Source of the DNA: Flavobacterium sp. NRK F7
Lineage (GTDB): Bacteria > Bacteroidota > Bacteroidia > Flavobacteriales > Flavobacteriaceae
Reading direction: 5' to 3'
Assembly: GCF_024054195.1 (NCBI RefSeq)
Contig: NZ_JAMXLB010000001.1
Coordinates: 445,079 to 509,078 of the forward strand
DNA: 64,000 bases
Shown: positions 56,185-64,000 of the stretch, piece by piece
How positions within the stretch are numbered: the stretch's first letter is position 1
Layout: each line of letters begins with the position of its first letter
Notes under the pieces: model-generated
What the model was told of the DNA's origin: nothing
Databases searched by the model: none
The model's input: the letters and a program-made list of their open reading frames with translations, nothing else
Made by a program: the position numbers and the translations under genes

Positions 56185-56793
56185 TTATTCCTTTTTATTA
56201 GCAAATGCTCTTTTATTAAATACAATTAAAATACCAACTCCAGTAGATATTGCCATATCTGCAATATTGAAAATAGCATTAAAAAAGGAAAAATGTTTTC
56301 CACCCCAAATAGGTAACCATTCTGGGAGATTACCTTCCCAAAAAGGAAAATATAGCATGTCAACTACTTCGCCATGAAACCAAGTTCCATAAGGGTCTTC
56401 TGAAAAAGCTGTTGCCACTTGATGATAGCTATCATTGAAAATAACACCATAAAAAACAGAATCAATAATATTACCTATTGCTCCTGCTAAAATAAGGGAG
56501 ATTGCTACAATTAAATATTTGGATTGCTTTTTCTTAACAGCATCCCAAAGCCACCAAGCTATTCCAGGAACAACTATTAAGCGAAAAAGAGTAAGCGCTA
56601 GCTTTCCATATTCTCCGGGTATTACTGCTCCCCATGCCATACCTTCGTTTTCAATAAAATGAATACGAAACCACTCTAAATCAAAAACTTTTATTTCTTC
56701 GTTAATAAAAAAATGAGTTTTGATATAAACCTTAGAGATTTGATCAACAAGTAAAATAAGGACAACTATTAAATAAGCTTTCTTTAATGACAT
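56185..56793 (-). CDS. lspA: Lipoprotein signal peptidase (signal peptidase II)
   Basis: A 202-residue inner-membrane aspartyl protease that removes signal peptides from prolipoproteins. Four membrane helices; catalytic aspartates D111 (NIIDSVFYG) and D179 (FNIADMAIS). It is longer than the roughly 160 residues of E. coli LspA because of an insert of about 45 residues (about 119-165) between the two catalytic motifs, a form common in Bacteroidetes. Lies downstream of the DksA-like gene on the same strand but after a terminator. Confidence 0.95.
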   Translation of the reverse strand: MSLKKAYLIVVLILLVDQISKVYIKTHFFINEEIKVFDLEWFRIHFIENEGMAWGAVIPGEYGKLALTLFRLIVVPGIAWWLWDAVKKKQSKYLIVAISLILAGAIGNIIDSVFYGVIFNDSYHQVATAFSEDPYGTWFHGEVVDMLYFPFWEGNLPEWLPIWGGKHFSFFNAIFNIADMAISTGVGILIVFNKRAFANKKE

Positions 56794-56828
56794 TCTGTTA
56801 AAATTTGAACAAAAATAAGGATTTTACT

Positions 56829-56855
56829 AAAAAAAAACGCTCCTGTAGGAGCGTT
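56829..56855 (-). terminator. Terminator of the DksA-like gene
   Basis: Stem AACGCTCC / GGAGCGTT around TGTA, with a long A tract on the left (T run on the minus strand), between the DksA-like gene and lspA. Confidence 0.85.
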
Positions 56856-56875
56856 AATGTAATTTTATAATAAGA

Positions 56876-57259
56876 TTAACGTTGCGAATTTTTTGCTTCG
56901 ATGCTCATAGTTGCATGAGGAACCACTTTTAGGCGCTCTTTACTGATTAATTTCCCTGTAACCTTACAAACACCATAGGTTTTGTTTTCAACACGGAATA
57001 ACGCATTCTTTAAGTCTCTAATAAATTTTTCTTGTCGAGTAGCTAACTGGGAGTTTGCTTCTTTTGACATGGTTTCACTTCCTTCTTCAAATGCCTTAAA
57101 TGTAGGTGAAGTATCATCAGTACCATTATTTAAATCATTCATATAAGCACTTCTAATTAAATCCAAATCGGCTTGTGCTTTCTCTATCTTTTTTAATAAA
57201 ATTTCTTTAAACTCAGCTAAATCTGCGTCTGAATATCTTAATTTTTCATCAACCATCAT
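56876..57259 (-). CDS. TraR/DksA-family protein with degenerate zinc finger
   Basis: A 127-residue protein with the long coiled-coil of DksA (about 14-95) and the C-terminal finger position YGVCKVTGKLI...RLKVVPHAT. Of the four zinc cysteines only C98 is left; the partner positions read T101 and non-cysteine residues after PHAT. DksA-type proteins bind the RNA polymerase secondary channel; whether this one still does without a zinc site is unknown, though some family members work that way. It lies 58 bp after ileS, suggesting co-transcription. Confidence 0.85.
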   Translation of the reverse strand: MMVDEKLRYSDADLAEFKEILLKKIEKAQADLDLIRSAYMNDLNNGTDDTSPTFKAFEEGSETMSKEANSQLATRQEKFIRDLKNALFRVENKTYGVCKVTGKLISKERLKVVPHATMSIEAKNSQR

Positions 57260-57317
57260 TTCTATGTATTAAGGTTATTACTAATAAATCATATCTAAAA
57301 AGAGTTAATTTTAGACC

Positions 57318-60300
57318 CTATTTCGATATTAACACAACTGTTTTTACTTCATCAAACTCAATTTCTATACCATTATCAATTTTAGGCATAAAAATTAATT
57401 CTTCGGTTAGTGTTTCTGATTTAATATACGTTTCATTTTCTAATACAGATTGCTCTATTACAGCATTATTTTGAATATGAACTTTTATTTTATCAGTGAC
57501 TTCAAATCCTGAATCTTTTCTAATATTCTGAATTCTATTTACTAACTCTCTCGCAACACCTTCATTACGTAATTGATCATCTATCGTAATGTCTAATGCT
57601 ACTGTTATTCCATTGGAATTTGCTACTAACCAACCTGGAATATCTTGTGAAGAAATCTCCACATCTTCGGTTGTTAAAGTAATACTTTTTCCTGATATGT
57701 CAAGCATTATCTCACCGTCTTTGTCTAATTGATTGATTTGTTCTGGCGACATATTTTGTATCTCTTTGGAAACCAGACCCATATCTTTACCAAAACGTGG
57801 TCCTAATGCTTTAAAATTAGGTTTGATTTGCTTTACCAATACGCCCGAAGCATCATCTAACAACTCTATTTCTTTTACATTTACCTCTGCTATTATCAAG
57901 TCTGCCACAGCCTCAATTTCAGACTTAAAAACCTTGTCAAGTACTGGAATCATTACTCTTTGCAAAGGTTGACGCACTTTAATCATCTCTTTCTTACGCA
58001 ACGACAATACTAAAGAAGAAACGGTTTGTGCTTTCCACATTCTGCTTTCGAGTGATTTATCAACAAAGTTTTCAACCATTACTGGGAATTCCGCTAGATG
58101 AACACTCTCAAAAGATTCTTTTCCAGTAGCTGTATTTAAATCTTTGTACAAACGATCCATAAAGAATGGAGCGACTGGAGCACTTAATTTAGCAACAGTT
58201 ACCAAACAAGTGTAAAGCGTTTGATAAGCCGCAATTTTATCGGTTCCATACTCTCCTTTCCAAAACCTTCTTCTACACAAACGAACATACCAATTACTTA
58301 AGTTTTCTTGAACGAAATCAGATATTGCACGAGTAGCTTTGGTTGGCTCATAATCTGCATATGCTTCATCTACTGTTTTAATTAAAGTATGCAATTCAGA
58401 CAAAATCCAACGATCTATTTCTGGTCTTTCGTTTAAAGGAATTTCTGCTTCATTGTACTTAAATCCATCAATATTGGCATATAACGCAAAGAAAGAATAA
58501 GTATTATATAGTGTTCCAAAGAATTTTCTTCTTACTTCTGCAACACCTTCAATATCAAACTTTAAGTTATCCCAAGGATTGGCATTTGAAATCATGTACC
58601 AACGGGTAGCATCAGGTCCATATTCTGCTAAAGTGGTAAAAGGATCAACTGCATTTCCTAAACGTTTCGACATTTTTTGCCCGTTTTTGTCTAGTACCAA
58701 GCCGTTTGAAACTACATTTTTATACGCAATTTTATCAAAAACTAAGGTTCCAATCGCATGTAATGTATAAAACCATCCACGGGTTTGATCGACACCTTCC
58801 GCAATAAAATCGGCAGGAAAATCTTTATTTGCATCAATCTTATCTTTGTTTTCAAATGGGTAATGCCATTGTGCATAAGGCATTGCTCCAGAGTCGAACC
58901 AAACATCAATTAAATCAGTTTCGCGCCTCATTGGTTTACCTGAAGAAGAAACTAAAACAATATTGTCAACTACATTTTTATGTAAATCGACCAATTCATA
59001 GTTTTCTTCCGACATATTCCCAATTACAAATTCCTGATATGGATTTTCTTTTTGGAAACCAGCCGCAATTGATTTTTCAATTTCATGGTATAATTCTTCT
59101 ACAGAACCAATGATAATCTCTTCTGTTCCTTCTTCATTTCTCCAGATAGGTAAGGGTATTCCCCAATATCTAGAGCGCGATAAATTCCAGTCGTTTGCAT
59201 TCTTCAACCAATTTCCAAAACGTCCTTCTCCAGTTGCCTTTGGTTTCCAGTTAATGGTTTCGTTTAAATCGAACATGCGTTCCTTTACTTCAGTAACTTT
59301 AATAAACCAAGAATCTAATGGATAGTATAAAATGGGTTTGTCAGTTCTCCAACAATGTGGGTAACTGTGTACATATTTTTCAACTTTGAAGGCTTTATTT
59401 TCTTCTTTTAACTGAATAGCGATTTCAACATCTACAGAACGTTCTGGCGCTTCTCCATCATTATAATATTCATTCTTCACATACTTTCCAGAATAACTAC
59501 CTAAACCTTGAATAAACCTTCCTTGTAAATCAACTAAAGGCATTAAATTCCCATTGGCGTCTTTTACTAACATTGGAGGCACTTCTGGTGTAGCTTCTTT
59601 AGCTACTTTCGCATCATCTGCTCCAAAAGTAGGTGCAGTATGGACAATTCCTGTTCCATCTTCTGTAGTAACGAAATCTCCTGAAATTACTCTAAAAGCA
59701 TTTTCCGGATTGTCATTTGGCAAAGCCAATTTCATTAACTGCTCATAACGAATACCTACTAAATCGGCTCCTTTGAATTCTTTTACTACTTGGTAAGGAA
59801 TTTTTTTATCTCCTTCCTTGAAGTTTTCAAAATCGCTAGCTTCTGTTGATTCAAAATAGGTCTTTCCGAATTGTTTCCCGACTAAGTTTTTCGCTAGAAT
59901 AACTTTTACAGGTCGGAACGTATATTGATTGAAAGTTTCTATTAGAACATAATCAATTTTTGGACCCACTGTTAAAGCGGTATTGCTAGGTAACGTCCAT
60001 GGAGTAGTTGTCCATGCTAAAATATGAATCTCTCCTAATCCTTGTAAAAAATCAGGTAATGTTGCTGTAATGGCTTTAAATTGAGCTACCACAGTCGTAT
60101 CGGTAACATCTCTATAGCTTCCTGGTTGATTTACTTCATGCGAAGACAAACCTGTCCCTGCTTTAGGAGAATAGGGTTGAATCGTATAGCCTTTATACAA
60201 TAAATCTTTATCATAAATTTGCTTCAACAACCACCAAACAGTTTCCATATATTTGGATTTGTAAGTAATATATGGGTTTTCCATATCTACCCAATATCCC

Positions 60301-60719
60301 ATTTTTTCAGTAAGATCATTCCAAACATCCGTGTAGCGCATTACTGTACGTTTACACGCTTCGTTGTATTCTGCAACTGTTATTTTAGTCCCAATGTCTT
60401 CTTTAGTAATACCCAATTCTTTTTCAGTACCTAATTCTACAGGCAATCCATGTGTATCCCAACCTGCTTTACGCTTCACTTGGAATCCTTTTTGCGTTTT
60501 ATAACGGCAAAAAATATCTTTAATAGCACGTGCCATTACGTGATGAATACCAGGCAATCCATTTGCTGAAGGAGGTCCTTCAAAAAACACATAAGGGGTA
60601 TTACCTTCACGAGTGCTCACACTCTTATCGAAGATGTTTTCTTTTTTCCAAAAATCCAATACTTCAGACGCAACTGTTGGTAAGTCAAGTCCTTTATATT
60701 CAGTAAATTTAGTACTCAT
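57318..60719 (-). CDS. ileS: Isoleucyl-tRNA synthetase
   Basis: A 1133-residue class I synthetase that charges tRNA-Ile and edits misactivated valine. The HIGH-type motif is GLPGIHH (54-60), the KMSKS motif is KMSKR (682-686), and the editing domain follows the CP1 layout (LAWTTTPWTLPSNTAL). The long C-terminal part without an obvious zinc-binding cysteine set suggests the eukaryote-like type 2 form, often less sensitive to mupirocin. It leads a possible ileS-dksA-like transcript. Confidence 0.96.
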   Translation of the reverse strand: MSTKFTEYKGLDLPTVASEVLDFWKKENIFDKSVSTREGNTPYVFFEGPPSANGLPGIHHVMARAIKDIFCRYKTQKGFQVKRKAGWDTHGLPVELGTEKELGITKEDIGTKITVAEYNEACKRTVMRYTDVWNDLTEKMGYWVDMENPYITYKSKYMETVWWLLKQIYDKDLLYKGYTIQPYSPKAGTGLSSHEVNQPGSYRDVTDTTVVAQFKAITATLPDFLQGLGEIHILAWTTTPWTLPSNTALTVGPKIDYVLIETFNQYTFRPVKVILAKNLVGKQFGKTYFESTEASDFENFKEGDKKIPYQVVKEFKGADLVGIRYEQLMKLALPNDNPENAFRVISGDFVTTEDGTGIVHTAPTFGADDAKVAKEATPEVPPMLVKDANGNLMPLVDLQGRFIQGLGSYSGKYVKNEYYNDGEAPERSVDVEIAIQLKEENKAFKVEKYVHSYPHCWRTDKPILYYPLDSWFIKVTEVKERMFDLNETINWKPKATGEGRFGNWLKNANDWNLSRSRYWGIPLPIWRNEEGTEEIIIGSVEELYHEIEKSIAAGFQKENPYQEFVIGNMSEENYELVDLHKNVVDNIVLVSSSGKPMRRETDLIDVWFDSGAMPYAQWHYPFENKDKIDANKDFPADFIAEGVDQTRGWFYTLHAIGTLVFDKIAYKNVVSNGLVLDKNGQKMSKRLGNAVDPFTTLAEYGPDATRWYMISNANPWDNLKFDIEGVAEVRRKFFGTLYNTYSFFALYANIDGFKYNEAEIPLNERPEIDRWILSELHTLIKTVDEAYADYEPTKATRAISDFVQENLSNWYVRLCRRRFWKGEYGTDKIAAYQTLYTCLVTVAKLSAPVAPFFMDRLYKDLNTATGKESFESVHLAEFPVMVENFVDKSLESRMWKAQTVSSLVLSLRKKEMIKVRQPLQRVMIPVLDKVFKSEIEAVADLIIAEVNVKEIELLDDASGVLVKQIKPNFKALGPRFGKDMGLVSKEIQNMSPEQINQLDKDGEIMLDISGKSITLTTEDVEISSQDIPGWLVANSNGITVALDITIDDQLRNEGVARELVNRIQNIRKDSGFEVTDKIKVHIQNNAVIEQSVLENETYIKSETLTEELIFMPKIDNGIEIEFDEVKTVVLISK

Positions 60720-60987
60720 TATATCGCTTTCTAATTTGAAGATGCGAAAATACTAAATTTCAAATAATTGTGGGGTTTTTTTAACCAAAAAAAGAGGGTA
60801 AGTACGTTGTTGCATCCATTCCTTCTATATTACTCCACTTAAATACGGCTTTAATACGGCTTAATAGCTTTTTTAAGCACATAAATGAAAAGAATAAATA
60901 TTCTTAAATCTAATATTCTTGATTCCTTTTTTAACAAATACTTGCTTATCTTTGATACTCTTATATTTCGCAAAATCTACTCAATAA
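60720..60987. other. Divergent intergenic region, 268 bp, with short tandem repeats
   Basis: Between ileS (minus) and the DJ-1-like lipoprotein gene (plus). It holds two exact AATACGGCTT copies 11 bp apart (60842-60851, 60853-60862) and a shortened third (AATAGCTT), and a TATCTTTG -7 box about 35 bp before 60988. I see no T-box or other riboswitch and no RNA gene. Confidence 0.45.
60842..60870. repeat. Short tandem repeat, AATACGGCTT x2 plus a partial copy
   Basis: Two exact 10-bp copies with an 11-bp period and a third copy lacking two bases. An 11-bp period puts the copies on the same face of the helix, as in regulator-binding sites; slippage is the simpler explanation. Confidence 0.45.
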
Positions 60988-61740
60988 ATGAAAGCATATT
61001 CACTTATTTTAGTTCTCTTTTTTATAAGTTTAATCGCTTGTAATTCCAATAAAAAAACGAATGAATCCTCAGAAACTACAAAAGAAATAACAGAAAGTAA
61101 AACTGACACCTTAACCGAACACCTAAAACCATTTAACCCTGAACTTCCTACTATTGGATTGCTGATGTATAATGGTGTTTTACAAAGCGAAGTTGTAGCA
61201 ACTTCAGATGTTTTTGGCAAACCAACGGAAGACGGTAAACAGCTGTTTAATGTCATTGCAATTGCCGAAACTAAAAACCCTGTTACAACTGAAGAAGGTT
61301 TGCACTTTGTTCCAGATTATACGTTTGAAGACTGTCCAAAATTAACCGCATTATTTGTACCCAGTGCTTATGACATGTATGCACAAGTACACAACAAAAA
61401 CCTAATTGATTTTATAAAAAAGAAAAACAAAGAAACCGATTACACCGTTAGTAACTGCGGTGGAGCTCAATTAATTGGAGCCTCTGGAATTGCAGACGGA
61501 CACAAAATTGTGACTTGGATAGGCGGAGGAAAACAATTGCAAATAGACTATCCTAATTTAAAAGTACAAAATGATAGTTTAATAACCTATATGGAAGACG
61601 GTAAGTTTCTTTCTTCAAATGGCAATTTAGCAAGTTATATTTCGGCTTTACAGTTATTAGAAAAAATGACGTCACCAGAACATCGCAAATTTGTAGAGAG
61701 TTATTTGTATTTAGATCGTCTTCAAAATTGGAAAGACTAA
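60988..61740 (+). CDS. DJ-1/PfpI-like lipoprotein
   Basis: A 250-residue predicted lipoprotein: lipobox LIAC (C18), a Ser/Thr/Glu-rich linker (19-45), then a DJ-1/PfpI-type (class I amidotransferase-like) domain with the nucleophile-elbow cysteine in VSNCGGAQLIGASGIADG. The GLLMYNGVLQSEVVATSDVFG start is typical of the family, where it precedes the conserved acid. Export of a DJ-1-type domain as a lipoprotein is unusual; function unknown. The AHSA1 gene follows after 14 bp, so the two are probably co-transcribed. Confidence 0.8.
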   Translation: MKAYSLILVLFFISLIACNSNKKTNESSETTKEITESKTDTLTEHLKPFNPELPTIGLLMYNGVLQSEVVATSDVFGKPTEDGKQLFNVIAIAETKNPVTTEEGLHFVPDYTFEDCPKLTALFVPSAYDMYAQVHNKNLIDFIKKKNKETDYTVSNCGGAQLIGASGIADGHKIVTWIGGGKQLQIDYPNLKVQNDSLITYMEDGKFLSSNGNLASYISALQLLEKMTSPEHRKFVESYLYLDRLQNWKD

Positions 61741-61754
61741 AAAACGTTTGAAAT

Positions 61755-62195
61755 ATGATTGCAGAAAATGAAATTTATAGCTCTAGAATTCTAGAAGCAC
61801 CTGTTAGAAGAGTATACCAAGCTTTTGCTCAACCTCAACATTTAAGAAATTGGTGGGGACCAGAAGGCTTTACTAACACCATACATGAGTTTGATTTGCG
61901 ACCAGAAGGGAAATGGGTTTTAACCATGCATGGACCTGAGAAAGGAAATTATGAAAATGAATCTGTTTTTACCGATGTACAACCAGAAAAATTAGTAGCT
62001 TGGAAAAGGCTTTCACAACCTTTATTTAATATGGAAGTGCATTTTAAAAAAATAGATGAGAAAAACACGGAAATTGCTTTTCGAATGATTTTCAAATCGG
62101 TTTCGGAATGTGAAAAAATTAAGTCTTTCGCAGTCCCTAAAAACGAAGAGAATTTTGACCGATTGGAAAAAGAATTATCTTTCGTAATCATTTGA
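61755..62195 (+). CDS. SRPBCC / AHSA1-domain protein
   Basis: A 146-residue START-like protein: the opening ILEAPVRRVYQAFAQPQHLRNWWGPEGF and GKWVLTMHGPEKGNY are typical of AHSA1 (activator of Hsp90 homologue 1-like) domains, which form a hydrophobic ligand pocket. Role unknown. Second gene after the DJ-1-like lipoprotein. Confidence 0.85.
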   Translation: MIAENEIYSSRILEAPVRRVYQAFAQPQHLRNWWGPEGFTNTIHEFDLRPEGKWVLTMHGPEKGNYENESVFTDVQPEKLVAWKRLSQPLFNMEVHFKKIDEKNTEIAFRMIFKSVSECEKIKSFAVPKNEENFDRLEKELSFVII

Positions 62196-62273
62196 TTATA
62201 AAATTCTTTTTTATTGTAACGCAACTTTTTAGAAAAAATTCCATCTAAAAAGAAAACGAACAAATAAAACGTC

Positions 62274-62672
62274 ATGAAAAAAACATTTTTTATTTTTATA
62301 ATTGCTATTCTTTCCTTTTCTTGTAACGACGATGACCACGATTGTCCAGATAATGAATTTGTAGGCAGTTGGAAATTAATAGAAGTATTAGCCGATCCTG
62401 GTGATGGGAGTGGAACTTTTATTCCTGTAGAGAGTTCAAGAACTTTAACCTTTAAAAATAATGGAATTATAACTACTAATACCTCATTATGTAATCCTTA
62501 TTCAGATGAAATTAGAACTTCGGGTTCTTATGATGTATTGGAGAAAAAAATTTACACCAATTGTGAAGGTGCTAACATTTCCAGCATTTCTTTTAAGATG
62601 GAAAATGAATATTTAATTTTAGATTTTTTTTCGTTGGAAGGCTATTCACAAAAATTTGAAAGAGTACAATAA
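62274..62672 (+). CDS. Lipocalin-like lipoprotein
   Basis: A 132-residue predicted lipoprotein: lipobox SFSC (C17) followed by NDDDHD, whose acidic residues right after the cysteine resemble the lipoprotein surface-export signal of Bacteroidetes. The domain FVGSWKLIEV...SRTLTFKNNGIIT...GSYDV is the lipocalin-like fold common in this phylum. Ligand unknown. Convergent with recO. Confidence 0.78.
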   Translation: MKKTFFIFIIAILSFSCNDDDHDCPDNEFVGSWKLIEVLADPGDGSGTFIPVESSRTLTFKNNGIITTNTSLCNPYSDEIRTSGSYDVLEKKIYTNCEGANISSISFKMENEYLILDFFSLEGYSQKFERVQ

Positions 62673-62716
62673 TTCATTTTTATGCAATCCAATTTTTAAA
62701 AAATCATCCGCCGTAA

Positions 62717-63430
62717 TTATTCGAAAATTTGTGTTAATACGTCTATAGACTTTATTTTCTTACTGTTTTCAATATTAAAACTATAGTAATCAATGATGAT
62801 CTTGAGTAAAATTCTTCTTTGATGGGATGAAAAAAGTTTTTCAGTCGTATATATATTTAAAGCAAGTAGTTTTTTTAGAAGCAAAGATTCATCTTCAGAT
62901 AATGAATGCAAGGTAGATGTCTCAGAAAAAACTCCTTCACTTATATTAAAAAATTTGTTTTTCACATGATTATCTTGGGGATAAAAACCAAGGAATTTGG
63001 TTAACTGCAATAATAATATCAAATGAAAATTATACACTTCATCATGTGTATCAAACCATTGCATGGCGGTTTCAAGGTAATCAAATAATTGTTCATCTTT
63101 CCAGTGTTCTTTAATAGTATAATGCAATATTTCAGAGAGAAATAAGACTATAGAAGATTTGGTTATATCTAAATAAACAGAATGATAAGGATAATAAATT
63201 TTTACCTCTCTGATTCGGTGCAAGTTTTTTTTGAGGTTATGATTGGCTTCAATTTCAATTTGATTTAAAGGTTGGAAGAAAATCTTTTTTTGCTTATTAT
63301 TTTTACCCGTAAAAGCATTGTGTATAAAATAGGTTTGCACTCCTTCTTCTCTTGTCAAACACTTAACAATCAAACTCTTATCGTTATACTTTACAGAAGA
63401 AACTACAATTGCTTTTGTTTTTATAAGCAT
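62717..63430 (-). CDS. recO: DNA repair protein RecO
   Basis: A 237-residue RecO: an N-terminal OB fold (KTKAIVVSSVKYNDKSLIVKCLT) and a helical C-terminal domain (EILHYTIKEHWKDEQLFDYLE...LLQLTKFLGFYPQ). It loads RecA on SSB-coated DNA in the RecFOR pathway. No zinc-finger cysteines are visible. Its ATG overlaps the stop of the porZ-like gene by one base (TAATG), indicating translational coupling. Confidence 0.92.
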   Translation of the reverse strand: MLIKTKAIVVSSVKYNDKSLIVKCLTREEGVQTYFIHNAFTGKNNKQKKIFFQPLNQIEIEANHNLKKNLHRIREVKIYYPYHSVYLDITKSSIVLFLSEILHYTIKEHWKDEQLFDYLETAMQWFDTHDEVYNFHLILLLQLTKFLGFYPQDNHVKNKFFNISEGVFSETSTLHSLSEDESLLLKKLLALNIYTTEKLFSSHQRRILLKIIIDYYSFNIENSKKIKSIDVLTQIFE

Positions 63431-64000
63431 TATCTAATAAGCATTACTTTTTTCACAGTTGAATCTAATCCATCTTGGGTAGCAATAAAAATCATATAAA
63501 CTCCCGAAGCCACATTATAATTTCCAAAAGCAGAAGTGTCCCATTCTATTGTTCCTCCTTCAGAGGTCGTTTCGTATACTAAATTACCTTCTATATCCGT
63601 AATTTTAACATTGGCTTTATCAGTGAGGCCTGCTATTTTAACTGTTCCAGAAAATTCAGGTCGGACTGGATTAGGATACACGTAAACATTAGATAAATCA
63701 CCACTCGCTTTTGTTGAAGTCCCTAGAAAAGATACTAATCCTTTGTCTGTAGCAAAAAATACTTCACCTGTAACATCGTCTATTTCTATATCATTTACAT
63801 TATCACTTGGTAATGGAGAGTTTGCTTTTGTAAACCTGTAAAGGATTTGTTGTCCATTAGAAGAAACCAAAAAAACACCTGCATCCGCAATAGACACCCA
63901 CTTTCTATTGGCCCCGTCCACTCGGATATCCAAAATAGGTTGTTGATAAAATAATTCCTGAGCTAAATCTCCTTCTTGTATAATAATTGGATTTGTTGAC
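63430..64000 (-). CDS. porZ: PorZ-like T9SS protein (3' part; truncated by the window edge)
   Basis: The C-terminal 189 residues of a larger protein whose frame stays open to the right edge. Visible are the last blades of a two-component-regulator-type beta-propeller (DIRVDGANRKWVSIAD, SDNVNDIEIDDVTGEVFFAT) and a C-terminal domain of the T9SS type A kind (VYPNPVRPEFSG, ITDIEGNLVYE, VASGVYMIFIAT). This is the layout of PorZ, which in Porphyromonas takes part in attaching A-LPS to T9SS cargo. The assignment is made from the C-terminal part only; another propeller protein with a CTD is possible. Confidence 0.75.
   Translation of the reverse strand, partial: STNPIIIQEGDLAQELFYQQPILDIRVDGANRKWVSIADAGVFLVSSNGQQILYRFTKANSPLPSDNVNDIEIDDVTGEVFFATDKGLVSFLGTSTKASGDLSNVYVYPNPVRPEFSGTVKIAGLTDKANVKITDIEGNLVYETTSEGGTIEWDTSAFGNYNVASGVYMIFIATQDGLDSTVKKVMLIR

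Noticed and set aside
60720..60987. Possible T-box leader for ileS
   Set aside because: Minus-strand sequence before ileS has no T-box consensus, specifier loop or terminator hairpin, and Bacteroidetes generally lack T-boxes.

Overview
This window is a chromosomal segment of a low-GC Flavobacteriaceae bacterium, most likely Flavobacterium. The inference rests on secreted proteins ending in type IX secretion (T9SS) type A sorting domains, a PorZ-like T9SS gene at the right edge, promoters of the Bacteroidetes form (TTG/TTTG, then 17-20 bp, then TAnnTTTG), the near absence of Shine-Dalgarno sequences, a menaquinone-type SdhCAB and an HMG-CoA synthase. I saw no IS element, prophage, CRISPR array or rRNA operon. 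No intergenic stretch exceeds 300 bp.

Left third (1-25 kb). A superoxide dismutase gene diverges from an AddA-like helicase/nuclease gene. Its AddB-like partner lies 2.8 kb further on, beyond kbl and an OmpA-family gene. Then come an alpha/beta hydrolase, a WYL regulator, a DinB protein, aminopeptidase P, a Crp/Fnr regulator divergent from an arylsulfotransferase-like lipoprotein, and a large BNR-repeat secreted protein. An acetyl-CoA block follows: aceB-aceA, a divergent XRE/ImmA-type regulator of the RamB/ScfR kind with a palindromic operator candidate, and HMG-CoA synthase.

Middle (25-41 kb). This is mostly core metabolism and translation: sdhCAB; fabH-accB-accC; yceD(DUF177)-rpmF; pdxA; ribE; tRNA-Ile2(CAU); methylmalonyl-CoA epimerase; rbfA and a LolC/E-like permease; tRNA-Leu(CAA); prs and rplY; pth.

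Accessory island (40.3-51.2 kb). Three tandem, separately terminated genes encode large T9SS-exported reprolysin-type zinc metallopeptidases. They are bracketed by two mutually homologous small lipoproteins that I cannot assign to a family. The middle peptidase looks mosaic: its catalytic half resembles the right-hand paralogue and its C-terminal half the left-hand one. This is the best candidate here for an undescribed system.

Right part (51-64 kb). ribF overlaps a gene for a vitamin K-dependent gamma-carboxylase homologue. Then follow a small membrane protein, bioB, a Cupin_8 protein whose start codon abuts the bioB terminator, lspA, a DksA/TraR-like protein with a decayed zinc finger, ileS, a DJ-1/PfpI-type lipoprotein with an AHSA1 protein, a lipocalin-like lipoprotein, recO, and the 3' end of a porZ-like gene running off the window.

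Several genes have their -7 box only 4-6 nt before the ATG, which suggests leaderless mRNAs. In other cases (bioB, crp, DUF177) the position of the -7 box shows that a longer reading frame overcalls the start.
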